From positions 62,001 to 126,000 of the forward strand of contig NZ_JACJSG010000017.1 of assembly GCF_014697625.1 (NCBI RefSeq): a stretch of 64,000 bases of DNA. Reading direction: 5' to 3'. This DNA comes from Anabaena azotica FACHB-119 (GTDB lineage: Bacteria > Cyanobacteriota > Cyanobacteriia > Cyanobacteriales > Nostocaceae). Of this stretch, positions 17,712 to 25,840 are shown one piece after another. The position numbers were made by a program, and so were the translations under genes. Within the stretch, counting starts at the first letter, position 1. Every line of letters starts with the position of its first letter. The notes under the pieces are model-generated. The model made no database searches, was not told the origin of the DNA, and saw only the letters and a list, made by a program, of their open reading frames with translations.

Positions 17712-18593
17712 AGCAAAAAACTTTTAACTCTGTCCCCTGTCACCTGTCCCCTGTCCCCTGTTATGTATGGCAGTAGTCACATAGGTGAGGACATGGATGA
17801 ATCACAAAATCTGCCTAGTAAGCGGCTTAATCACCTGTCTCTTTACATAAAATTTATAATTGTACTTAAAGATTTATAAAATTTTTATAAAATTTTATAT
17901 GTATATGCTTACTTTTGTAATCATAATAGATTCTTACGAATAGCTATACAAGATTAATTACATAGTTATTCCTGGTGATTAGCTGCTTCATCAATCTCAT
18001 TAATTGGTAGCGATCGCTAATTATCTAACTGATTAGAGAGATATAAATCTATATTGTGAGATTCTTAAAGTTTTATATGCTAATCTTGCGTTCTAACTTG
18101 CTGATGTTAAAATTACTGCAAAATTGAAAAATCAATGTTTCATGCTTCCACCCAAATGAAAAAACAGAGTTATTTAGGCAGAATATATGTAAGACCAAAA
18201 AATTATTCCAGACAAAACCATATAGGTTAAGATAATTTATCAATATACTCAACGAAAAGCAGAGAATATCTTTCATGAACTAACGTATAATTCTCAATTA
18301 GTTTCTTTGACCGCCAAGAAACTTTTTCAAGCAAGTTACATACTGATGCTAAAGTTTCAAAATTTAACTGTACTTAAAAATATCAATATTTTTTAACCAT
18401 TAAACTTTTGCTTGGTTATTTCAATACTTTATTTTGACACATATATAAAGTATTGAAAAATGTCATGACCTGCTATTATAGCTTATTTCAAAATTAGTAA
18501 ATTTTTCTTAAAAATGATTTTATTTAGCCAGATAATATAAAATATTTACCAGACCATAAATCAGTTAATTACTACTGCAAACAAAGTGAAATA
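17712..18593. other. Long AT-rich spacer with a dispersed-repeat copy
   Basis: About 880 bases. At 17763-17841 lies a repeat beginning TGGCAGTAGTCACATAGGTG, with GGACATGGATGAATCA inside, that recurs at 54501-54580 and as a fragment at 23463-23493. The remainder is very AT-rich. A minus-strand open frame (18073-18276) has no family features and I do not call it. The promoter of the next gene should lie here. Confidence 0.5.
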
Positions 18594-19280
18594 ATGAAAT
18601 CAATTATTTTTCTGTCCCAATTGGTTACTCTTTCTATATTGAGTTTAATATCAGTTCCTAGTGTTGTACTTGCACAGCAAACGCAAACGCCATCTGAGCA
18701 AAATCCTACGCAGAAGATTTGTTCTTCAGATCCGGTAGAAAACTTGCTTCCTCCATTACCAGGGCAAGCAAGAACTAATAATTCTCAACTGTCTTATCTA
18801 GCTAATCAAGGCTTTACCCAAAGTGAGGACGGCTCTTGGGTATGCTATGTGAATGACTCCAAAAAAGAGGGACGTTACTATACTCTATTTAAAGTTCAAG
18901 AAGTCAATGGTAAGCTGATTGGTAGTTCTTTCCTTGATGGTGGTAGCTTAACTGCCGGACAAGACAGCCGCAGTCTGAACTTCTTCATGACTCTGATTGA
19001 AAATCATACAAATATTAATCCAGAGAATCGTCAAAGTATCCGTAGATATTTAGAAGCATTCATTAATTTAGTAGAGGAAGGTAAAATACAACCTTCTCGC
19101 CGTGGTTTCGTTTTCGATCAGCCCAACCGTGCATTAGTTATTTATCACAAACTGACAACTGGCGACCTTAAAGGTACTGCAATCACACTCAATCTGCAAG
19201 CGGCAAATAATTCTCATTCCGGTTCTTTACAAAATCGTCTACCAGCTTCTCCAAAAAATACTTTGCAACCAAATCAATAA
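18594..19280 (+). CDS. Secreted hypothetical protein
   Basis: 228 residues with a clear signal peptide (MKSIIFLSQLVTLSILSLIS, cleavage probably after VVLAQ near residue 28). The mature part has two cysteines (ICSSD, WVCYVND) that may form a disulfide, and the segment GRYYTLFKVQEVNGKLIGSSFLDGG. I do not recognise the family. A hairpin terminator lies just after the stop. Exported to periplasm or beyond; function unknown. Confidence 0.75.
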   Translation: MKSIIFLSQLVTLSILSLISVPSVVLAQQTQTPSEQNPTQKICSSDPVENLLPPLPGQARTNNSQLSYLANQGFTQSEDGSWVCYVNDSKKEGRYYTLFKVQEVNGKLIGSSFLDGGSLTAGQDSRSLNFFMTLIENHTNINPENRQSIRRYLEAFINLVEEGKIQPSRRGFVFDQPNRALVIYHKLTTGDLKGTAITLNLQAANNSHSGSLQNRLPASPKNTLQPNQ

Positions 19281-19287
19281 TTAATCA

Positions 19288-19307
19288 CGCCTACAAGGCG
19301 ATTTTTT
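19288..19307 (+). terminator. Short hairpin terminator
   Basis: CGCCT (19288-19292) pairs with AGGCG (19296-19300), followed by ATTTTTTGT, directly downstream of the secreted protein gene. Confidence 0.7.
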
Positions 19308-19343
19308 GTGCCTAATTAGTGTTGTGTCGTCTACCAAGCGTTT

Positions 19344-20549
19344 ATGAAGTTTGTTCAAAATATATTTATCCTATTGTCATCTGTGGCAACAGTATTAACT
19401 GTATGCCAAACTGCGAATGCAGGTAATAACGGGTTGAATGTTGGTAGTGGGAGAATTACGCCAGGATTGGAAAAACAATATCTTCAATACCAATTACAGA
19501 ATAATGGTAATGGTTTAAGACAGATACGAGTAATTCCTGATAACTGTGCTGTGGGATTTGGTTTGCGCTGCAATAAAACAGGAACAGTTCTGGAACAAAT
19601 TGTTGAATCGAATGGCGGCCCTACATACCAGCAAATGTTAATGAGAGCGGCTGGTGGAGAGGATAATTACAACAGATTTGCTAAATATTTCGGCGATCGC
19701 ATCGACAACGCGCCCTATAATTCTGTCTGGAGAAATCACTCTGCCACAATTCTTGATGCGGCTCAATATAATTTGGGAAAACCGTTAAATTCCAATCCTC
19801 AAGCAGGTTTAAGAGATATAACTAAAAATTTCTTTTGGCAACCTTTACCGGGAGGAAACCAACGTGATGATTTTGTCAATTTTAAATACTCCTACGGTCG
19901 CGTTCTGTTAGAAGAAGTATCCAAGATACCTAATATTAGGCAACAAATTCTTGAACTTCCTCTAGGGGAAAGTATGAAGGAGTTTTATGAAAGGCAAATT
20001 CTGAGTGGATTAAATGCTTTACAGACAGGAGATAGTGAACAACTACAACAAAATATTTTATCAATACTTTCTCGTCCTTACTCTCCAACATCAAGCAATG
20101 ATCCTTGGTATGGGCGTGAAGAAATCACTGCATTACCTACAGTTGAAGAGGGAGAAACACTGACTGCTAATGTCTTGGATACATCAACAGTGTTACTAGG
20201 AGGTGAAGATTTCACAGGGTTAGGAGAAATTCCCGGAGAAGAAACATCTATTGTTCAGGGAGGATCTGTTTCTACCACGTTCCTATTTTTACCTTTGTTA
20301 GCTTTTCTGTTTTTCCTGGGTGGCGATAATGGTTCTTCTAATAGTGTTCCAGGGGGAAATACAATCAATAATGGTGGTACAGGATTTATTTGCTCTTATG
20401 GAAATAACTGTGATCGCATAGAAAACGGACAACGCACAAGAGTAGATGAACCTTCAGTAAGTAATGCTCTTGTCTTGCTGACTTTGATGTTGTGCTTACT
20501 CGGTTATCGGAAGAGATACGTAACAAAACCACTGACAACTGATAACTGA
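19344..20549 (+). CDS. Secreted protein with PEP-CTERM-like C-terminal sorting segment
   Basis: 401 residues. Signal peptide at 1-26 (FVQNIFILLSSVATVLTVCQTANA). The middle is soluble and unfamiliar, with a conserved-looking WRNHSATILDAAQYNLG region. A hydrophobic Gly-rich stretch lies near 315-330 (TFLFLPLLAFLFFLGG). The C-terminus has the three-part pattern of exosortase-sorted proteins: DEPS near 371, the hydrophobic NALVLLTLMLCLLGY, then basic RKR. The canonical PEP is here DEP, so it is a variant. The last residues (TKPLTTDN) are encoded by heptamer repeat DNA, so the ancestral stop was probably earlier. Function unknown. Confidence 0.7.
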   Translation: MKFVQNIFILLSSVATVLTVCQTANAGNNGLNVGSGRITPGLEKQYLQYQLQNNGNGLRQIRVIPDNCAVGFGLRCNKTGTVLEQIVESNGGPTYQQMLMRAAGGEDNYNRFAKYFGDRIDNAPYNSVWRNHSATILDAAQYNLGKPLNSNPQAGLRDITKNFFWQPLPGGNQRDDFVNFKYSYGRVLLEEVSKIPNIRQQILELPLGESMKEFYERQILSGLNALQTGDSEQLQQNILSILSRPYSPTSSNDPWYGREEITALPTVEEGETLTANVLDTSTVLLGGEDFTGLGEIPGEETSIVQGGSVSTTFLFLPLLAFLFFLGGDNGSSNSVPGGNTINNGGTGFICSYGNNCDRIENGQRTRVDEPSVSNALVLLTLMLCLLGYRKRYVTKPLTTDN

Positions 20550-20576
20550 CAACTGACACAAGCAGTACAAATAAAA

Positions 20577-20612
20577 ATCTCTCAGCCGTTCACTGAGAGA
20601 TGTTGCTTTTTA
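20577..20612 (+). terminator. Intrinsic terminator
   Basis: ATCTCTCAG (20577-20585) pairs with CTGAGAGAT (20593-20601), followed by GTTGCTTTTTAAT. It follows an STRR stretch at about 20528-20560. Confidence 0.8.
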
Positions 20613-20712
20613 ATACTTTTCACATGAAATATATCCCACTCTCATAGCATATCTATACTTTTAAAAGTGATTGTGCCAAAATGCCTAATTGTTGTGTGTC
20701 TGAGAAAAAAGC

Positions 20713-21114
20713 ATGACTAAGCTGATTGAATACGACCAAGCCAGCGCAGAAGTAAAGGCAGTATACGACGATATTCGCGCTACTCGTCAGACTGAGTATA
20801 TCAACAACTTCTGGAAAGCGATCGCTAACCATCCTCCCACCTTAAAACGAACATGGGAAACCCTCAAGGAAGTGATGGTTAGTCCAGGGGAAATTGACCC
20901 ATTGGTACGGGAATTGATATATATTGCTGTGAGCGTTACCAATGGCTGTGATTATTGTATTGCATCCCATACAGCCGCCGCCCGTGGCAAAGGTATGAGT
21001 GATGCTATGTTTGGTGAACTTTTAGGAATTATCGCCACGGCTAATACAACTAACCGTCTTGCCAATGGTTATCAAGTTCCTGTGGATGAGATATTTAAGA
21101 TAGGGGACAGGTGA
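20713..21114 (+). CDS. Carboxymuconolactone decarboxylase/AhpD-like protein
   Basis: 133 residues, all-helical AhpD-like fold. The redox motif NGCDYCIASHTAAARGKGM has the CxxC pair C79/C82 and H86 typical of AhpD-type alkylhydroperoxidase-like proteins. These use the cysteine pair in peroxide reduction or related thiol redox chemistry; the specific substrate is unknown. Single-gene unit between a terminator and a convergent methyltransferase gene. Cytoplasmic. Confidence 0.85.
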   Translation: MTKLIEYDQASAEVKAVYDDIRATRQTEYINNFWKAIANHPPTLKRTWETLKEVMVSPGEIDPLVRELIYIAVSVTNGCDYCIASHTAAARGKGMSDAMFGELLGIIATANTTNRLANGYQVPVDEIFKIGDR

Positions 21115-21160
21115 TAGGTTACAGGTAACAGGTTCAAACACTGGGGTTTGCAGTTAGGAG

Positions 21161-21199
21161 TTTAGTTTTGGGGAAAAGGCTAAAGCCTTTACTACGAAC
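21161..21199. repeat. Dispersed palindromic repeat, partial copy
   Basis: TTTAG...GGGGAAAAGGCTAAAGCC then TTTACTACGAAC retains the loop and right arm of the family seen at 2310-2355; most of the left arm has diverged. Confidence 0.6.
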
Positions 21200-21209
21200 A
21201 AACTTTACT

Positions 21210-21851
21210 TTAAAAGGCTTTTATCCCTGTTCCCTGTTCCCTTTTAGTAGCACATCCCATGTACATATGAGCCATTAAATCTGGTAGCTTTTTCGGTGTG
21301 AAGCGTTTTAGCTTTATATCATCAAAACTTTGTTCTATTAATTGCTGTATATTTCGATTTAGGTGACAGCCATCACCGATAACTTTTTGCATGGGTGTGA
21401 GTCGATTTTGCCAGACTTGGACTTGAGGTTGATCACTGAGTCCATGTTCTAAAAAAAAGAACTTACCACTAGGTTTTAATACTCGATAAACTTCTTTTAT
21501 AGCTTGTTCCACATTGGCAATACTGCATAAAGTCCATGTGCTGACGATGCTATCAAAGGTATTATCTGCCATAGGGAGATTTTCACCTGATAGTAGCAGT
21601 TGTTCAACTTTAATACCAGACGCATCAATACGCTTTTGTGCTAAAGCATTCATCCCAGGATTGACATCTACTGTGGTAATTTTGTGGATATGGTCAGGAT
21701 AGTAAGCCAAATTTAATCCAGTACCAAAGCCTATTTCTAATACTTCCCCTGTTACTTGTTGTAATAGTTCTTGACGATATTTAGCTAAGAGGGGGTTTGA
21801 CATACTCCAGTCTAGAAGGCGGGGGAAAATTACTTGTGAATAGATACCCAT
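21210..21851 (-). CDS. Class I SAM-dependent methyltransferase
   Basis: 213 residues, UbiE/Methyltransf_11 type. Motif I is VLEIGFGTGLNLAYYP (G41-G45), motif II TTVDVNPGM, motif IV TFDSIVSTWTLCSI and post-motif GKFFFLEHG. Substrate cannot be told. The last residues (KREQGTGIKAF) are encoded in a TGTTCCC repeat tract, so the native C-terminus near GCATKR has probably been extended by repeat DNA. Convergent with the AhpD-like gene. Confidence 0.88.
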   Translation of the reverse strand: MGIYSQVIFPRLLDWSMSNPLLAKYRQELLQQVTGEVLEIGFGTGLNLAYYPDHIHKITTVDVNPGMNALAQKRIDASGIKVEQLLLSGENLPMADNTFDSIVSTWTLCSIANVEQAIKEVYRVLKPSGKFFFLEHGLSDQPQVQVWQNRLTPMQKVIGDGCHLNRNIQQLIEQSFDDIKLKRFTPKKLPDLMAHMYMGCATKREQGTGIKAF

Positions 21852-21979
21852 AATTTGCTAACCTCTACAAGTTAATTGATGTGTAAATTTTGTTGTTGTG
21901 TTAACAACATATGGAATTATGTTCCGGATAACTGTAGTACAAACAAGTCTATGTATAAAAAGAGAAGACCAAAACTGTT

Positions 21980-22441
21980 ATGATAAATGAAATTACCGCT
22001 TTAGAGTCCTGTTGGCACATTTCTCCCCCTTGGGGTGAAACTATACCTTCATTAGCTGTGCAAATCAGAGAGAAAGTATTTTTACCTAGCTTTAATTTGC
22101 CTGGCTATTGCTGTGGTGTGCATTGGGAGGAGGAATGGGTTTATGCGATAGTTTGCCATAATGAAACGCTCTATCTTCGTGATGATGAGTTTTTAGCAAC
22201 AAATGTGTTTGGACGTAATACTGCTACTCCAGCTTTTAAGTTAGGCGATGTAGTGGAAGTTGATTTTAGTGAGCAACCTAACAAACGTATTATTCAAGGT
22301 ATTTTTAGTTTAAAACACAATTGGCTTTATGCGGTGGAATGGCGATCGCCAATTCTGCCAGAAAAGACATCGGCTCAAAGTCGGCTCATCTGGCTGGCTG
22401 ATATTGACTTAGTGAAGCTCAGTGTCAGTAATATGGGTTAG
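21980..22441 (+). CDS. DUF1392-like hypothetical protein
   Basis: 153 residues. The pattern ALESCWHISPPWGETIPSLA followed by YCCGVHWEEEWVYAIVCH resembles the DUF1392 family found almost only in Nostocales; the assignment is from memory of the pattern. No membrane segment or signal peptide. Function unknown. It stands alone and is convergent with the ABC permease genes. Confidence 0.65.
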   Translation: MINEITALESCWHISPPWGETIPSLAVQIREKVFLPSFNLPGYCCGVHWEEEWVYAIVCHNETLYLRDDEFLATNVFGRNTATPAFKLGDVVEVDFSEQPNKRIIQGIFSLKHNWLYAVEWRSPILPEKTSAQSRLIWLADIDLVKLSVSNMG

Positions 22442-22481
22442 AGGTTAGGGTTAGGGGTTCCAGCCTATTCCCTGTCCCCTG

Positions 22482-23417
22482 TCACCTACTAAGCTTTTCT
22501 GGCGAGTAAGCAACGCCTAAGCCTTGGGGTGGTTGAGATTTACCTGCTAATCCCACTAATGCAAAGATGGCGATCGCATATGGTAACATGGCAAGAAACT
22601 GATAGGGAATGTTTGCACCCAGCGCTTGAATGCGTAGTTGTAAAGCTTCGGTAGCACCAAATAACAAGCAAGCCAGACTACTACCTAAAGGATGCCACCT
22701 ACCAAATATTAAAGCAGCGATCGCAATAAATCCTTTACCCGCACTCATATTTTCTGAGAAAAATCTGATCTGCACTAAGGCGAGATCAGCACCGCCTAAA
22801 CTGGCAAGACAGCCACTAATGACTACTGCTAAATATCGCACTTTTGCTACTGATACCCCAGTCGTCGCCGCCGCTTGGGGATATTCACCCACTGCACGCA
22901 AGGTTAGTCCAAAGCTAGTATGAAATAAGATATAAATACTGACAGCAACTATACTTAACAGTAAATATACGAGGATATCTCGCTGGAATAACAAAGTTCC
23001 CAGTATCGGTATATTTGCTAGTACAGGAATGTTGATAGGCTCAATTCCTGGTAATCTTTGGGTGCTACCACTGTTAAATATTAATCGCGCTAAAAATGAT
23101 GTTAGCCCGGCGGCTACTAGATTAATGGCTAATCCTGAGACTAATTGATTGACGTATAAGGAGACACATAAATAAGCGTGGATTAAGCCGATTAATCCGC
23201 CAACAATCAGGGCTGAGAGAATACCTAACCAAGGGTTGTTGGTGTAAAATGTGGTTAGGGCGCTGGTGAAAGCACCTGTTAAGAGCATTCCTTCTAGGGC
23301 AATGTTTAGCACTCCTGAGCGTTCTGAATACATTCCACCCAGGGCGGCATATGCTAGGGGGACAGCTAAGTTTATACTGGCGATGAAGTAGTCTGAGAGG
23401 AAATTGAGGTTATTCAT
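22482..23417 (-). CDS. BMP-family nucleoside ABC transporter permease (YufQ/NupC-like)
   Basis: 311 residues, about eight to nine membrane helices, of the BPD_transp_2 type. Diagnostic stretches are AYAALGGMYSERSGVLNIALEGMLL near the N-terminus and GKGFIAIAALIFGRWHPLGS, the coupling-helix region. With the permease at 23711-24763, the ATPase at 26411-27886 and the lipoprotein at 27989-29038 it would form an importer for purine nucleosides, the usual substrate of this family. It is separated from the first permease by a MITE and repeats. Confidence 0.88.
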   Translation of the reverse strand: MNNLNFLSDYFIASINLAVPLAYAALGGMYSERSGVLNIALEGMLLTGAFTSALTTFYTNNPWLGILSALIVGGLIGLIHAYLCVSLYVNQLVSGLAINLVAAGLTSFLARLIFNSGSTQRLPGIEPINIPVLANIPILGTLLFQRDILVYLLLSIVAVSIYILFHTSFGLTLRAVGEYPQAAATTGVSVAKVRYLAVVISGCLASLGGADLALVQIRFFSENMSAGKGFIAIAALIFGRWHPLGSSLACLLFGATEALQLRIQALGANIPYQFLAMLPYAIAIFALVGLAGKSQPPQGLGVAYSPEKLSR

Positions 23418-23494
23418 AGAGGTTTTCTTAACGCAGAGGTACGCGGAGGGAGAGAAGCTTGATGTATAGCAATAGTCACATGGGTTAGGACATT

Positions 23495-23638
23495 AGACCT
23501 CTTGCATAAATACTTTGGTGTTGCTGACAATACTATTGAAAAGCTCACGCAAAGACGCAGAGGCGCAAATAAGAACGCAAAAAATTAACTCGTGAAGTTT
23601 ATATATTCTGGTTGTTCCTCTATTTGTGCAAGAGGTCT
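23495..23638. mobile_element. MITE with AGACCTCTTGCA ends
   Basis: AGACCTCTTGCA (23495-23506) is matched by TGCAAGAGGTCT (23627-23638). ATT flanks it on both sides, a possible 3-bp target duplication. It cuts off a copy of the TAGTCACAT..GGACAT repeat at 23493. Internal sequence includes the CACGCAAAGACGCAGAGGCG motif. It lies in the spacer between the two permease genes. Confidence 0.75.
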
Positions 23639-23710
23639 ATTGATAAATCGTAAAATGTTGATGGACAGCAACTTTTGAGCCTGTCACCTTTCCCCTGCTA
23701 AACTTTGGCG

Positions 23711-24763
23711 TTAAAGGTCGGTGTTCCTCTGGGTTTTGAGTTGTCTTTCTACGGCTAGGCTGATGGCTATGAATAATACAGTTAAGCCTTGGATGGCGTA
23801 AACTACAGTTACGGGTACACCAGCACTACGTTGCATGACATTAGCACCACTACGTAGGGCGGCGAAGAATAAGGAGGTTAAGACTACACCACTAATAGTA
23901 CCGCGACTGAGAAAGGCGATCGCAATGGCATCGAACCCATAACCAGGCGATACTTGTTCAAATAGGCGGTATTTTAAACCCATGACTTCGGATGCACCTG
24001 CTAAACCAGCTAAACCACCAGCTAAGGCCATGACGAGCATGATAGTATTTTTGACGGAAATTCGGGCATAATGGGCGGCTGTGGGGTTAAAACCAACGGC
24101 GGCGATTTGGTATCCTAGAGGCGATCGCACTAACAACAACCACAATAGTCCGGCGGCGCTTAAAGCTAGTAAAATACCCGCATGGGCTAAACTTTGGGGT
24201 AAGATAATCGGTAATTGTGCAGATTTAGCAATCAATGGTGAATAAGGACTCGGTGCGTTTGCTGCTTTGAGGGGGTGCTGTACCAAGTAGCTAACTAAGT
24301 TGACGGCGATGTAATTGAGTAAGAGGGTAGTGATAACCTCATTCACTCCCCGCACCGCTTTCAGATAACCGGGTATCCAACCCCATACCGCACCAAACCC
24401 AAACCCAGCGACAAGTGCTAAGGGGATGTGGATAATAGCAGGTAAACCTTGCAGATATAAACCAATTATAGTGCTACCCAAAGCCCCAAGGTAAATTTGT
24501 CCTTCCCCACCGATATTAAATTGACCAGCTTGTAATGCTACGAGTACCCCTAAACTAGTAAATAGGAGGGGTGTCATTTTGGTGAGGGTATTACCAAACC
24601 CAAAATAAGTTGAGAGAGATTCTTGAAATAAGGCGGTGTAGGCGTTGATGGGATTTGCACCTGCGAGTAGGATGAGGATAGCACCGACGATGAGGGCAGA
24701 TGTTATAGCAACTAGCGGTGATAAAATTGGTAGCAAGGGTTGAAAGACTTTATTTGTGGCCAT
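23711..24763 (-). CDS. BMP-family nucleoside ABC transporter permease (YufP/NupB-like)
   Basis: 350 residues, multi-pass. Diagnostic features are FNIGGEGQIYLGALGSTIIGLYL and EVMGLKYRLFEQVSPGYGFDAIAIAFLSRGT, which includes the coupling helix. It pairs with the second permease downstream. In typical genomes this gene follows the ATPase gene directly; here about 1.6 kb with two toxin-antitoxin-like pairs intervenes. Possible consequence: reduced or separate expression of the permeases. Confidence 0.88.
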   Translation of the reverse strand: MATNKVFQPLLPILSPLVAITSALIVGAILILLAGANPINAYTALFQESLSTYFGFGNTLTKMTPLLFTSLGVLVALQAGQFNIGGEGQIYLGALGSTIIGLYLQGLPAIIHIPLALVAGFGFGAVWGWIPGYLKAVRGVNEVITTLLLNYIAVNLVSYLVQHPLKAANAPSPYSPLIAKSAQLPIILPQSLAHAGILLALSAAGLLWLLLVRSPLGYQIAAVGFNPTAAHYARISVKNTIMLVMALAGGLAGLAGASEVMGLKYRLFEQVSPGYGFDAIAIAFLSRGTISGVVLTSLFFAALRSGANVMQRSAGVPVTVVYAIQGLTVLFIAISLAVERQLKTQRNTDL

Positions 24764-24861
24764 GATTCAATAATTGCTACCTCTCAACCTCAAAAAATGA
24801 GTATCGACCAATATCTTACATGGGAACCGTTATTTTTAGACGCTCGCCTTTCCTTTATTGC

Positions 24862-25329
24862 TTAATAAACTTCATCATGAGTGCCAATATCAATTAGCAC
24901 AATCATATCCTCATTTTCATCAGGATTTGGCTCAAATTTATAAATAATACGGCAATCATACTCAACCCAGCAAGCCCAGAAACCTGCTAAATCACCTTTT
25001 AACTTATGTGATTTTAAAGTAGATGTAAATGGATCAGTGACAAGTATAGGACTTACGCATTGACAGAGAAGCCAAAATAACAGGTATAGTTTTCAAGGCT
25101 TAGAGCTAAATTTTTCCACAATATTTTGGCGATCGCAAGCAATCAAGTGTGATTGACAAAAGCCTGAAACAACCTATTTACTGTGATACACAATATAGTT
25201 ATTTTGTACAGTGCGTAAGTCCTAAAGTAATTCCAAGACTTCAAAAATTGTTTCTTCTAGTCGAGGGTTTTTCCGAATAACTCATCTAAAAGCACGCTTG
25301 AAACTACTATCCCAAACAATAAGTCTCAT
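24862..25329 (-). pseudogene. RelE-like toxin, inactivated by a MITE and a nonsense codon
   Basis: Read on the minus strand from ATG 25327-25329, the frame gives MRLIVWDSSFKRAFR, then TGA where CGA is expected, then VIRKNPRLEETIFEVLELL, then a 178-bp MITE (25047-25224). Beyond it the frame resumes as VTDPFTSTLKSHKLKGDLAG, then CRIIYKFEPN and IDIGTHDEVY, stop at 24862. Removing the MITE and one copy of the 5-bp duplication restores a single 94-residue RelE/ParE-superfamily frame apart from the stop. The start overlaps the antitoxin stop (ATGA), as in typical type II modules. Toxin is almost certainly dead. Confidence 0.85.
25047..25224. mobile_element. MITE of the TAGGACTTACGCA family inserted in a toxin gene
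   Basis: TAGGACTTACGCA at 25047-25059 and TGCGTAAGTCCTA at 25212-25224 are exact inverted repeats; the flanks AAGTA at 25042-25046 and 25225-25229 are the target duplication. 178 bp with a different core from the other copies. Confidence 0.9.
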
Positions 25330-25547
25330 TCTTCACTTAACAAATCATTTCGCAGATCCTTAAGCGTACCACGCTTGGCTGTACCTGTTCTCATTGCCTC
25401 CAGTGTTTTTGCAGCGTTGACGGCAATTTCTTTACGCCGTTGTTCAATGCGTCTTTTAGAAATTAATTCGACTAGTAAATCTTGCTCTTCGATGGAAAGA
25501 GCCTCTACATATTCGATGACTGTTTGAAAAGATATAGAGTTACTCAT
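25326..25547 (-). CDS. Antitoxin-like protein of a RelE-type module
   Basis: 73 residues (MSNSISFQTVIEYVEALSIE...), helical and highly charged, with LVELISKRRIEQRRKEIAVN in the middle. It overlaps the start of the broken RelE-like toxin by four bases and is therefore the cognate antitoxin. The small N-terminal helical domain probably binds DNA for autoregulation; this is inferred from the class. It appears intact although its toxin is not. Confidence 0.75.
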   Translation of the reverse strand: MSNSISFQTVIEYVEALSIEEQDLLVELISKRRIEQRRKEIAVNAAKTLEAMRTGTAKRGTLKDLRNDLLSEE

Positions 25548-25642
25548 TGGTAGCTTTTATATAAGGTTTTGAAGCTCAGATTTTTGAGTTAAAGAGAATG
25601 GTGCAAGATATAAAATGATATATTACGGTAAGGCGATCGCTC

Positions 25643-25840
25643 TCATGAAACTTGCTTGATATTATTTTGTTGATTCTGAATCTCTGGAATTTCACCAGCA
25701 TTTAAGGTGACAACTTTCCCATCCTGCATAATACTAATCGATTGTCCAAGCTGACGATGCCTTTCTATCGCAGCAGCAATTGCGGCTTTAACTCCAGCAT
25801 CAATTTTGCTATGTAAATTTTTCATTTCTTCTTCAGTCAT
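25643..25840 (-). CDS. Small partner protein of the zeta-like kinase
   Basis: 65 residues (MTEEEMKNLHSKIDAGVKAA..., then IAAAIERHRQLGQSISIMQDGKVV), of a type I recall as frequently following zeta-toxin-like kinase genes in cyanobacteria. Its start overlaps the end of the kinase gene by 8 bases, so translation is probably coupled. It may be the antitoxin; this is inference from position. Confidence 0.7.
   Translation of the reverse strand: MTEEEMKNLHSKIDAGVKAAIAAAIERHRQLGQSISIMQDGKVVTLNAGEIPEIQNQQNNIKQVS

Noticed and set aside
18073..18276. 67-residue minus-strand open frame in AT-rich spacer
   Set aside because: Low-complexity hydrophobic composition from AT-rich DNA and no ribosome binding site.
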